This document shows, one piece after another, positions 1-6,614 of a DNA stretch of 30,903 nucleotides. Source of the stretch: Microbacteriaceae bacterium (GTDB taxonomy: Bacteria; Actinomycetota; Actinomycetes; Actinomycetales; Microbacteriaceae); assembly GCA_947486475.1 (NCBI GenBank), contig CANKTR010000009.1, positions 1 through 30,903 of the forward strand, written 5' to 3'. The number at the start of each line of letters is the position of its first letter. Within the stretch, counting starts at the first letter, position 1. The position numbers and the translations under genes were made by a program. The notes beneath the pieces are model-generated. The model had not been told where the DNA came from and searched no databases. It saw only the letters and a list, made by a program, of their open reading frames with translations.

Positions 1-30
1 CGTTGCGAAATCGTTCAAAGGTGTTTCCAC
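1..30 (-). CDS. possible 5' end of the next polyamine ABC transporter gene (partial)
   Basis: After the stop of the polyamine-binding protein, the minus strand has a GTG at 30-28 that opens a frame (METPLNDFAT) running off the window without a stop. In related transporter loci the ATPase (potA) or a permease usually follows, so this may be its first ten codons. No clear ribosome binding site is visible and ten codons cannot establish identity. This is a positional guess. Confidence 0.25.
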   Translation of the reverse strand, partial: METPLNDFAT

Positions 31-57
31 GTCACACGAATTTTTCGGTAACCGGGG

Positions 58-1263
58 TTAGCCCAAAATGATGGACTGGAACGCGGCCTGGAATTCGTTT
101 TCCTCGGCGTCCAACAGCGACCGGAAGATGTGCACCTTCGACAGCGTCTCGTCGTTCGGGAAAATCAACTGGTTTTCGGCGAGAGCGGGGTCGATCTTGA
201 TCGCTTCCTCGTATGCGCCTTGGACCGGGGTGACGTAGTTGACCCACGCCGCGACCTGTGCCGCAATCGCGGGGTCGTAGTACCAGTTGATGAGCTTCTC
301 GGCGTTGGTCTTGCGGGGGCTTCCGATCGGAATCATGAACGTGTCGTTCCAGAACGTTCCGCCCGAGTCGGGCAACACGAATTTCCACTTCTCGTAACCC
401 GCTTCGAGGTTGAGCACCGTGATGTCTCCCGACCAGACGATTCCGGCGAGAGCGTCTTCGCTCACGAGGTCCTCGGAGTACGAGTTTCCCTTGATGTTGC
501 GGATGTATCCGTCCGCAACGCGCATTTCAATCTCGGCGATTGCCGCGTTGAATTCGTCTGCGGTGAACTTGGTGATGTCCACGCCCTGGCTGCGCATAAT
601 CACACCGACGGTGTCGCGCATCTCGCTGAGGACGACCACGCGTCCCTTGAGTTCGTCGCGCCACAGGTCCGCCACGGACATAACCGGAGTGGAGACGAGG
701 TCGGTGTTGTACACGAGTCCGGCGAAGCCACCCTGCCACGGGAGCGACGAAAGGCGGCCCGGGTCGAAATCGGGGTTGAGCAAATCGGTCACAAGGTTTT
801 TGTGGTTGGGAATGTTGTCGAGGTTGAAGGCCTGTGTCCAGCCGCGACGGATCCAGCGTGACACCATCCATTCGGTGAGACACACGGTGTCGGCGCCGAT
901 GTCTTGGCCGAGCGCGAGTTGGTCTTTGACCTTGGCGAAGTACGAGTTGTTGTCGTCAACCTCGACGAGGTAGTTGGCGGCGATTCCGCTTGCGGCGGTG
1001 AACGCTTCGAGCGTCGGGTAATTGCCGTTGTCGTCTTCGTCCAAATAGAGCGGCCAGTTGGCCCAGTTGACCGTGGGGTCAGTGGCCGAGATGTCTTCGG
1101 CGGCGACGAGCGCCTGTTCGCCGGGTGCACAGGCGGCGAGGGACAGCGCGACCGCGCCTCCGACTGCGCCACCGAGAAGAGCACGACGAGAGAGTTGAGC
1201 GGCTCGAGCGTGCTGCACGAGTTCGCGGATGATGGGATCTTCGGGAAGATTTCGCTGGTTCAT
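58..1263 (-). CDS. potD: spermidine/putrescine ABC transporter substrate-binding lipoprotein (PotD family)
   Basis: 401 aa. Extracellular solute-binding protein of the PotD/PotF type, which captures polyamines and delivers them to an ABC importer. The N-terminus has a twin-arginine motif (SRRALLGG, Arg26-Arg27), a short hydrophobic stretch and a lipobox (LAAC, Cys45), so export by Tat and lipid anchoring are likely. The mature part has typical family features (NWANWPLYLDED near residue 66 and the WYYDP segment near the C-terminus). The ATG at 1263 is preceded by GAGGA at a 5-base spacing. The rest of the transporter is expected left of the window, because no potABC gene lies on the right. The neighbouring catabolic genes support putrescine as the ligand, but specificity cannot be read from sequence. 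Family confidence is high; the exact ligand is inferred. Confidence 0.9.
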   Translation of the reverse strand: MNQRNLPEDPIIRELVQHARAAQLSRRALLGGAVGGAVALSLAACAPGEQALVAAEDISATDPTVNWANWPLYLDEDDNGNYPTLEAFTAASGIAANYLVEVDDNNSYFAKVKDQLALGQDIGADTVCLTEWMVSRWIRRGWTQAFNLDNIPNHKNLVTDLLNPDFDPGRLSSLPWQGGFAGLVYNTDLVSTPVMSVADLWRDELKGRVVVLSEMRDTVGVIMRSQGVDITKFTADEFNAAIAEIEMRVADGYIRNIKGNSYSEDLVSEDALAGIVWSGDITVLNLEAGYEKWKFVLPDSGGTFWNDTFMIPIGSPRKTNAEKLINWYYDPAIAAQVAAWVNYVTPVQGAYEEAIKIDPALAENQLIFPNDETLSKVHIFRSLLDAEENEFQAAFQSIILG

Positions 1264-1293
1264 GAATATCCTCTACTCAGTGGGCGACCTCGA

Positions 1294-1342
1294 TGTCAAA
1301 CCCGTGTGGTTTGATAATGGCACAATTTGCGGAAAAAAGTAA
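1294..1342 (-). promoter_or_regulatory. candidate promoter region of the polyamine-binding protein gene
   Basis: On the minus strand a TTACTT box (1342-1337) and a CATTAT box (1319-1314) are separated by 17 bases, which would start transcription about 45 bases before the ATG at 1263. A perfect TTGACA lies further in (1299-1294) but its best -10 (TAGAGG, 18 bases away) is poor. Either could serve; this rests on pattern matching only. Confidence 0.35.
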
Positions 1343-1411
1343 CACGTCCGCGCAGGTTTTCCTCGTCCACTCGTTTAGCGGCACGAATTTCGTCGACATT
1401 GAGCGTTTTCG

Positions 1412-1440
1412 TTGCGGAATCCCTCGCCTATCGCCATAAT
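1412..1440 (+). promoter_or_regulatory. promoter of the alanine dehydrogenase gene
   Basis: TTGCGG (1412-1417) and CATAAT (1435-1440) are separated by 17 bases, the optimal spacing for a housekeeping sigma factor. Transcription would begin near 1447 and give a leader of about 37 bases carrying AGGAG (1472-1476) seven bases before the ATG at 1484. The promoter is bracketed by the inverted repeat listed separately. Confidence 0.6.
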
Positions 1441-1454
1441 GACAGAGGGATTCC
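1416..1454. repeat. perfect 10-bp inverted repeat around the ald promoter, likely operator
   Basis: GGAATCCCTC at 1416-1425 is matched by its exact reverse complement GAGGGATTCC at 1445-1454, with 19 bases between. The left arm overlaps the -35 box and the right arm overlaps the predicted transcription start, so the arms flank the -10 box. Arm centres are 29 bp apart, close to three helical turns. This suits a dimeric or looping regulator of alanine dehydrogenase. An RNA hairpin is less likely, because transcription should begin inside the right arm. Confidence 0.55.
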
Positions 1455-1483
1455 CCACCACCACCTGTCATAGGAGACACATC

Positions 1484-2599
1484 ATGCGGATCGCCGTTCC
1501 CGCCGAAATTAAAAACAATGAGTACCGCGTTGCCATCACACCGGCCGGGGTCAAGGATCTCGTTTCCGCCGGACACAGCGTTCTGATTCAGTCCGGGGCA
1601 GGTCTCGGTTCCAACATCACGGATGACGCTTATGCGGCGCAGGGTGCCACGATCGAGAAGGACGCCGCAGCGGTGTGGGCGGCGGGCGACATGATTCTCA
1701 AGGTCAAGGAACCGATCGAAAGCGAATACCCCCATTTTCGCGAGGGCATGCTGTTGTTCACCTATCTCCACCTCGCCGCCGAGGAACACTTGACGAAGGC
1801 GCTCCTCGCCGCCAAGGTCACGTCGATTGCCTACGAAACCGTCCAGTTACCGAGTCGCGCACTGCCGCTGCTCGCGCCCATGAGTGAAGTGGCGGGACGA
1901 CTGTCCGTCATCGTCGGGGCCAACGCGATGTTGCGTCCGCACGGCGGACCCGGTCTTCTCGTATCCGGAGTCCCCGGAACACACCCCGCGAACATCGTTG
2001 TCCTCGGCGGTGGTGTCGCCGGCACGAGCGCGGTGGCGATGGCCGTCGGAATCGGTGCGACCGTGACGGTGCTCGACACGAACATCCAGCGTTTGCGTGA
2101 ATTGGACGCCCAGTATGCCGGCCGCGTTCAGACGCTCGCCTCGAACGCCTACGAAATCGAGAAAGCGGCACTCAGTGCCGACATGATCATCGGGTCCGTC
2201 CTGATTCCGGGCGCCAAAGCCCCGAAACTTATTACTAACGCGCTGGTGAAAAAGATGAAGCCAGGGTCGGTGCTGGTCGACATCGCCATCGACCAGGGCG
2301 GCTGTTTCGAGGATTCGCACGCAACGACTCACAGCGAGCCGACTTTCGCGGTCCACGACACGATTTTTTACTGCGTCGCCAATATGCCAGGCGCGACGCC
2401 TCAGACGTCGACCCACGCGTTGACCAATGCGACGTCGCCGTACGTTCGCGCTCTCGCCGCCAAGGGGTGGAAAGACGCACTGCGAACGGACGCGTCCCTC
2501 GCGTTGGGACTCAACACCCACGACGGAAAACTCACGAACGATGCGGTGGGCGTTGCTCACGGGATCGACGCCGTGTCCATCGATTCCGTGCTCGCGTAG
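1484..2599 (+). CDS. ald: alanine dehydrogenase
   Basis: 371 aa, the usual length. Catalyses the reversible NAD-dependent oxidative deamination of L-alanine to pyruvate and ammonium. The residues expected for catalysis are at their family positions: Arg15 and Lys75 (substrate binding), His96 (acid/base) and Asp270. The Rossmann motif GGGVAG lies at 175-180, followed by Asp198 for NAD ribose. The start at 1484 is chosen because AGGAG sits seven bases upstream and the protein begins MRIAVPAEIK, the family N-terminus; the frame is open further upstream but that part is not family-like. The 3' end overlaps the convergent ATPase gene by 43 bases. Next to aminotransferase and aldehyde dehydrogenase genes, it could return alanine to pyruvate during amine catabolism. 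Confidence 0.96.
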   Translation: MRIAVPAEIKNNEYRVAITPAGVKDLVSAGHSVLIQSGAGLGSNITDDAYAAQGATIEKDAAAVWAAGDMILKVKEPIESEYPHFREGMLLFTYLHLAAEEHLTKALLAAKVTSIAYETVQLPSRALPLLAPMSEVAGRLSVIVGANAMLRPHGGPGLLVSGVPGTHPANIVVLGGGVAGTSAVAMAVGIGATVTVLDTNIQRLRELDAQYAGRVQTLASNAYEIEKAALSADMIIGSVLIPGAKAPKLITNALVKKMKPGSVLVDIAIDQGGCFEDSHATTHSEPTFAVHDTIFYCVANMPGATPQTSTHALTNATSPYVRALAAKGWKDALRTDASLALGLNTHDGKLTNDAVGVAHGIDAVSIDSVLA

Positions 2600-4479
2600 A
2601 GCACCACGCGCAGACCTCGCCACGTGCCGACGCCCGGTCGGGCGGCGGGGTCGAACGTCTCCACCGGAGCACCCGTCGCTCGATGGTCCTCGAGCGTTGC
2701 TCGTCGAAGCGTGAGGATGTCCCGAAACGGGTCGAGCCCTCGAATGAGCGACGTCGCCGAGACGAGGACTCGCACCGATTGTCGACGCGCACGCCCAATC
2801 GCGACGAGAAAGTCGGACGCCGCGGCCACCGTCAACGAATCGAGTATCCGATCGAGGTTGTCAATAGCGGCAATGTCCCGTGCCCCAGACAGATGCTCGG
2901 GCTCGCGGACCCACGTGACGTCGAGACCTCGGGTCAGTGCGCGCAGCGCCGTCGTTCGACCCGACCCCGCTTCGCCGATGATGGCGACGTCACCATCGTC
3001 GGGCGACCAGAGCGCGGGGGTGTGTCGTGCACGCGGCATGTCGTCGAGCAGCCCGAAACCGTCACGGCCGTCCCGCGCGACCGGCTCCCGAAGTGCGGTT
3101 TGCCATAGCGTGTCGGTGCTCGCGAGATGTGTTCCCTCACCGGCGCCGGCGACGGCGGGGATTCGAACCTCGCGGACGCGGCCGTCCCCCGTTGTCACGA
3201 GTGCGCCTCCTGGCGACGGGGTGAGCGTTGTCGATTGCCCCAACACCGCCATCACGTCGTGACTGGTGTTCATCGCGAGGCACACGCGAACCGGAATGTT
3301 CCCCAGCACGCTGTCCCGCAGAACTCCGGTGGGGTGTTGGACGGCCACCACGAGGTGAACCCCCAGTGAGCGACCGCGGCGGGCGACGTCGCCCAGCACA
3401 TCGTGTGCATTCGGGAATTGCCGCAGGAATTCGTGAACCTCGTCCACGACGATCGCGAGGCGCGGGATTCCGCGAGCGACATCAATCGACGAGATTTCAC
3501 GGCGACGAAGTTCTTCTTCGCGGCGGCGCATCTCGGCCGTAATCGCGCACAACACGCGGGGAACCTCGGCGGGTTCCAGATCCGTGACCGTTCCGCGGTG
3601 ATGCGGGAAGCGCTCCAATTGGAGGAGAGTTGCTCCGCCCTTGAAATCGATGCCGATGAAGGTGAACTCGGCCGGCGAAAATCGCTCTGCCCAGTCACTC
3701 ACGGTCGCGACCAGAGCGTGGGATTTTCCCGACCCGGTTCGCCCCGCAAACAGCGCGTGCGGAGTTTCCGAACTCAGGGTGAGGACTAACGGATCGGTTA
3801 CATCGCTGCCCACGAGCGCGAGGGCGGGCACCAGCACATCGGGACGAGTATCGTCCGAGCGCCAATCACCGTGTTCCGGGAGCGACCCGCGCCGAGCGAC
3901 CGACACGACCTGCTGTCCGGCGCACCGGATTGTCATCGCGACGAGCGCTTCCGTCCCGCGCACGATGTGCGCACCGCCCGACCACACCACGTGATTTCCG
4001 TCGCGGCGAGAAGGTCCGAGGTGCGCTGTCCCCTGCACACACAGCGACTCCCACACGCTTTCGGCCGCGGGGCCGTCGCCCACAACCGCGACTCCGCCCG
4101 ACACATCGACCAGCCATGGCCGTCCGTCCGAATCGTGCCCGGCTCGAATAAGGGTGCGCCCGTCACGAGGGGGTAACCACCCCTCACCGCGGGCGATGTC
4201 CGCGACCGAGGGATGGGTGCGCTGTTCCGCGGCGATGTCCGCGAAACGACGAGCGGATTCCGCTTCTCGGCGAGCGGCGTCTTCAAGGGCGCGCGCGACA
4301 CGTTTTTCTCGACCATCGCGTCGCACGCGACGCCGCGCATCGACGAAGTGCGCGACCACCATCGTGGGGGCAATCACCGCGCTCACCAGGGCGAAGCTCG
4401 AACCGGTGACCCACCAGACGATGCTCGACAACACGAGCGGGGCAACGACACCGATAAACGGAAACTGCGGTGTTGTCAC
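2557..4479 (-). CDS. FtsK/SpoIIIE-family membrane ATPase, EccC-like, with two P-loop domains
   Basis: 640 aa from the GTG at 4479. The N-terminus has two hydrophobic segments (about 7-24 and 28-45), then an Arg/Glu-rich stretch and two ATPase domains. Domain 1 has an intact Walker A (GRTGSGKS, 246-253), the DFKGG signature (278-282) and Walker B (LAIVVDE, 341-347), most like the EccC ATPases of type VII secretion and SpoIIIE. Domain 2 has GEAGSGRT (502-509), where Arg replaces the Walker A lysine, and a weak Walker B (IAAIDN), so it is probably inactive. No WXG100 or other ESX gene is nearby, so the cargo (DNA or protein) is unknown. An upstream ATG (4512) lies only three bases after a terminator hairpin; the GTG directly preceded by TAGGA is preferred but uncertain. 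The 3' end overlaps ald by 43 bases. Confidence 0.8.
   Translation of the reverse strand: MTTPQFPFIGVVAPLVLSSIVWWVTGSSFALVSAVIAPTMVVAHFVDARRRVRRDGREKRVARALEDAARREAESARRFADIAAEQRTHPSVADIARGEGWLPPRDGRTLIRAGHDSDGRPWLVDVSGGVAVVGDGPAAESVWESLCVQGTAHLGPSRRDGNHVVWSGGAHIVRGTEALVAMTIRCAGQQVVSVARRGSLPEHGDWRSDDTRPDVLVPALALVGSDVTDPLVLTLSSETPHALFAGRTGSGKSHALVATVSDWAERFSPAEFTFIGIDFKGGATLLQLERFPHHRGTVTDLEPAEVPRVLCAITAEMRRREEELRRREISSIDVARGIPRLAIVVDEVHEFLRQFPNAHDVLGDVARRGRSLGVHLVVAVQHPTGVLRDSVLGNIPVRVCLAMNTSHDVMAVLGQSTTLTPSPGGALVTTGDGRVREVRIPAVAGAGEGTHLASTDTLWQTALREPVARDGRDGFGLLDDMPRARHTPALWSPDDGDVAIIGEAGSGRTTALRALTRGLDVTWVREPEHLSGARDIAAIDNLDRILDSLTVAAASDFLVAIGRARRQSVRVLVSATSLIRGLDPFRDILTLRRATLEDHRATGAPVETFDPAARPGVGTWRGLRVVLYASTESMDTASIP
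2588..2604. terminator. small hairpin across the ald stop codon
   Basis: GTGCTC (2588-2593) and GAGCAC (2599-2604) form a perfect 6-bp stem with a GCGTA loop that contains part of the ald stop codon. It lies in the overlap between two convergent genes and could slow polymerase on either strand. There is no T-run on either side, so a true intrinsic terminator is doubtful. Confidence 0.25.
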
Positions 4480-4515
4480 TCCTACACGGTGGCAGGCGGC
4501 GTCTCCGAGCATGGG

Positions 4516-4551
4516 AAAAGGCGGCGACTCTGTGGAGAATCGCCGCCTTTT
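4516..4551 (-). terminator. Rho-independent terminator of the aldehyde dehydrogenase gene
   Basis: A perfect 12-bp stem (4516-4527 pairing with 4540-4551, core GGCGGCGA/TCGCCGCC) encloses a 12-base loop and lies 9 bases after the aldehyde dehydrogenase stop. On the minus strand the 3' arm ends in CTTTT followed by CCC. The A/T ends make it usable in both directions. It is the only convincing intrinsic terminator in the window. Confidence 0.8.
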
Positions 4552-4560
4552 CGCGCAGTG

Positions 4561-5994
4561 TTACTCGCCGATGTAGGACATCACGTGCTTGATACGCGTG
4601 TAGTCCTCGAATCCGTACATCGAGAGGTCTTTGCCGTAACCCGAGTGCTTGAAGCCACCGTGGGGCATTTCGGCGACGATCGGGATGTGGGTGTTGATCC
4701 ACACGGCGCCGAAGTCGAGGTGCTTGGCGAAACGCATCGCCCGACCGTGGTCCTTGGTCCAGACCGAAGACGCGAGTCCGTAGTCGACTCCGTTCGCCCA
4801 CGAGAGCGCTTCGGCTTCGTCCTTGAACTTCTGGACCGTGATGACCGGGCCGAAGATCTCGTTCTGGATGACCCAGTCGGACTGCTTGAGTCCCGAGACG
4901 ACGGTCGGTTCGATGAAGAAGCCTTCCGTTCCCTGTCGGTTGCCACCGGTTTCGATGTTCGCGTTGTTGGGGAGGTCCGCGAGGATTCCCATGACGCGGT
5001 CGAACTGGTTGACGTTGTTGACGGGTCCGTAGAGGATGTCCTCGTTGGTGGGGATTCCCGTTGACACGTTCGCGACGACATATTCCTTCATCGCGGCGAC
5101 GAACTCGTCGTGAACCTTGGCGTGAACGAGCACGCGCGTGGCCGCGGTACAGTCCTGACCGGCGTTGAAGAATCCCGCGGTGGCGATCCCTTCAACCGCA
5201 CGCGCAATGTCGGCGTCGTCAAAAACGATGACGGGCGCCTTGCCCCCGAGTTCGAGGTGGACCCGCTTGACGTCGGCGGCGGCCGACTTGGCGACCTCCA
5301 TTCCGGCGCGAACCGACCCGGTGATGGACACCATCTGTGGGATCTTGTGGGCGGTCATGAGGCCACCCGTCGTGCGGTCACCCACGACGACGTTGAGGAC
5401 GCCCTTGGGGAGGAACTCCTGAGCGACCTGCGCGAGCAGAAGGGTTGAGGACGGAGTGGTGTCGGACGGCTTGAGGACGGTCGTGTTGCCCGCCGCAATC
5501 GCCGGAGCGAACTTCCAAATCGCCATCATGAGTGGGTAGTTCCACGGGGTGACCTGTCCGACAACCCCGATGGGTTCGCGGCGAATCACCGACGTGTGGT
5601 CCTTCATGTATTCGGCGGATGCGCGGCCTTCGAGGTTTCGAGCAGCTCCGGCGAAGAAGCGAATCTGGTCGACGCCGACCGCGATTTCTTCGCTCAGCGT
5701 CAAGCCGATCGGCTTACCGGTGTCCTGGACTTCGGCGGCGGCGAATTCGTCGGCTTTCGCTTCCATCGCATCGGCAATGTGCCACAGCGCTTTTTGGCGT
5801 TCGCTCGGGGTGGTTTCGCCCCACTCCTCGAACGCCGCCGCAGCCGCGGTGTAGGCAGCGTCGATATCCGCTTCGACCGAAACGGGCGACTGTGCGTAGA
5901 CCTTTCCGGTGACGGGATCGACGAGGTCGATGGTGTCCTTGCCGCGCGAGTCGACGAGTTCACCGTTGATGAAGTTCTTCAATGTTTTGCTCAT
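4561..5994 (-). CDS. NAD(P)-dependent aldehyde dehydrogenase, probable 4-aminobutyraldehyde dehydrogenase
   Basis: 477 aa, full family length. Oxidises an aldehyde to the acid through a thio-ester intermediate. Visible residues are Asn152 (TPWN, oxyanion hole), Lys175 in KPSD (cofactor), Glu248 in LELGGKAP (general base) and the nucleophile Cys282 in GQDCTAATR. The GQDC(T) context and overall sequence resemble the PatD/YdcW and PuuC group acting on aminoaldehydes. The neighbouring aminotransferase and amine oxidase-like genes fit 4-aminobutanal to GABA; the substrate is inferred. It is divergent from the Lrp-type regulator across 123 bases. GGAGG lies only one base before the ATG, and a TATTGT box ends 6 bases upstream, so the mRNA may be leaderless. 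It is followed by a strong terminator hairpin. Confidence 0.88.
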   Translation of the reverse strand: MSKTLKNFINGELVDSRGKDTIDLVDPVTGKVYAQSPVSVEADIDAAYTAAAAAFEEWGETTPSERQKALWHIADAMEAKADEFAAAEVQDTGKPIGLTLSEEIAVGVDQIRFFAGAARNLEGRASAEYMKDHTSVIRREPIGVVGQVTPWNYPLMMAIWKFAPAIAAGNTTVLKPSDTTPSSTLLLAQVAQEFLPKGVLNVVVGDRTTGGLMTAHKIPQMVSITGSVRAGMEVAKSAAADVKRVHLELGGKAPVIVFDDADIARAVEGIATAGFFNAGQDCTAATRVLVHAKVHDEFVAAMKEYVVANVSTGIPTNEDILYGPVNNVNQFDRVMGILADLPNNANIETGGNRQGTEGFFIEPTVVSGLKQSDWVIQNEIFGPVITVQKFKDEAEALSWANGVDYGLASSVWTKDHGRAMRFAKHLDFGAVWINTHIPIVAEMPHGGFKHSGYGKDLSMYGFEDYTRIKHVMSYIGE

Positions 5995-6000
5995 GCCTCC

Positions 6001-6006
6001 ACAATA
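6001..6006 (-). promoter_or_regulatory. candidate -10 box of the aldehyde dehydrogenase gene (leaderless)
   Basis: TATTGT on the minus strand ends exactly 6 bases before the ATG at 5994, so transcription should begin at or near the start codon. The -35 region is weak (TAGAAA at 17 bases). The GGAGG between box and start would be mostly outside the transcript and is too close to the ATG to be a normal ribosome binding site. Confidence 0.45.
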
Positions 6007-6034
6007 ATCACAAGTGCCCGTGGTTTCTAGCCCT

Positions 6035-6047
6035 AATTCTTCGAATT
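6035..6047. promoter_or_regulatory. AT-rich palindrome in the divergent promoter region, possible Lrp-type operator
   Basis: AATTC-TTC-GAATT is a perfect 5-bp inverted repeat with a 3-base centre, 13 bp in all, in a GC-rich genome. It lies between the divergent aldehyde dehydrogenase and Lrp/AsnC genes, just upstream of the likely aldehyde dehydrogenase promoter. Size and AT-richness fit Lrp/AsnC sites (about 15 bp). A second weaker repeat, GTCGT (6054-6058) with ACGAC (6070-6074), lies closer to the regulator gene. Confidence 0.4.
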
Positions 6048-6082
6048 TCGATAGTCGTTTCCGTGTTTCACGACGGAATCAC

Positions 6083-6111
6083 TTGATTTTTCCCTCATCT
6101 ACCGTCAGTAT
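6083..6111 (+). promoter_or_regulatory. promoter of the Lrp/AsnC regulator gene (leaderless)
   Basis: TTGATT (6083-6088) and CAGTAT (6106-6111) are 17 bases apart, and the -10 box ends 6 bases before the ATG at 6118. Transcription would start at the ATG itself. No Shine-Dalgarno sequence precedes the ATG, which agrees with a leaderless message. Confidence 0.6.
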
Positions 6112-6117
6112 TGGACT

Positions 6118-6585
6118 ATGAGCAATTCGACGAGAGCGACGGCACTCGATGACGTGTCGAAAGCCATCGTGGAACAGTTGCAAACCGACGGACGGAAATC
6201 GTATTCCGATATCGGACGTGCCGTCGAACTCTCCGAGGCCGCGGTGCGGCAGCGGGTGCAGAAATTGATTGAGTCCGGCGTCATGCAAATAGTTGCGGTG
6301 ACCGATCCAATGACTCTCGGCTTCAACCGTCAGGCCATGATCGGGATTCGCACAACGGGCGACGCACGAATCGTGGCGGACAAACTCAGCGCGATTGCAT
6401 CGGTCGAATACGTCGTGCTCACGGCAGGCTCGTTCGACATTATGGTCGAGGTCGTCTGCCGAGACGACGAGGGGCTCCTCGAACTTCTCAACGGGACGAT
6501 TCGAATGATCCCGGGAGTCGTCGATACCGACGTTTTCACCTATCTACAACTGAAAAAACAGCAATACAACTGGGGAACGATGTAG
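6118..6585 (+). CDS. Lrp/AsnC family transcriptional regulator
   Basis: 155 aa. A typical two-domain feast/famine regulator: an N-terminal winged helix-turn-helix (about residues 10-60, with the recognition segment SEAAVRQRVQKLIESG) and a C-terminal RAM ligand-binding and oligomerisation domain (about 65-150). It is transcribed divergently from the aldehyde dehydrogenase and lies 29 bases before the aminotransferase on the same strand, so it most likely controls this amine-degradation cluster in response to an amino acid or amine. Whether it activates or represses cannot be told from sequence. The start is set by the promoter spacing and the absence of any upstream ribosome binding site. Confidence 0.92.
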   Translation: MSNSTRATALDDVSKAIVEQLQTDGRKSYSDIGRAVELSEAAVRQRVQKLIESGVMQIVAVTDPMTLGFNRQAMIGIRTTGDARIVADKLSAIASVEYVVLTAGSFDIMVEVVCRDDEGLLELLNGTIRMIPGVVDTDVFTYLQLKKQQYNWGTM

Positions 6586-6614
6586 TTCCTCCTAATCAAT
6601 GGGAGTTGATAGAA

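Noticed and set aside
1416..1454. riboswitch or attenuator hairpin before ald
   Set aside because: The predicted transcription start is at about 1447, inside the right arm, so the full hairpin would not be transcribed; an operator fits better.
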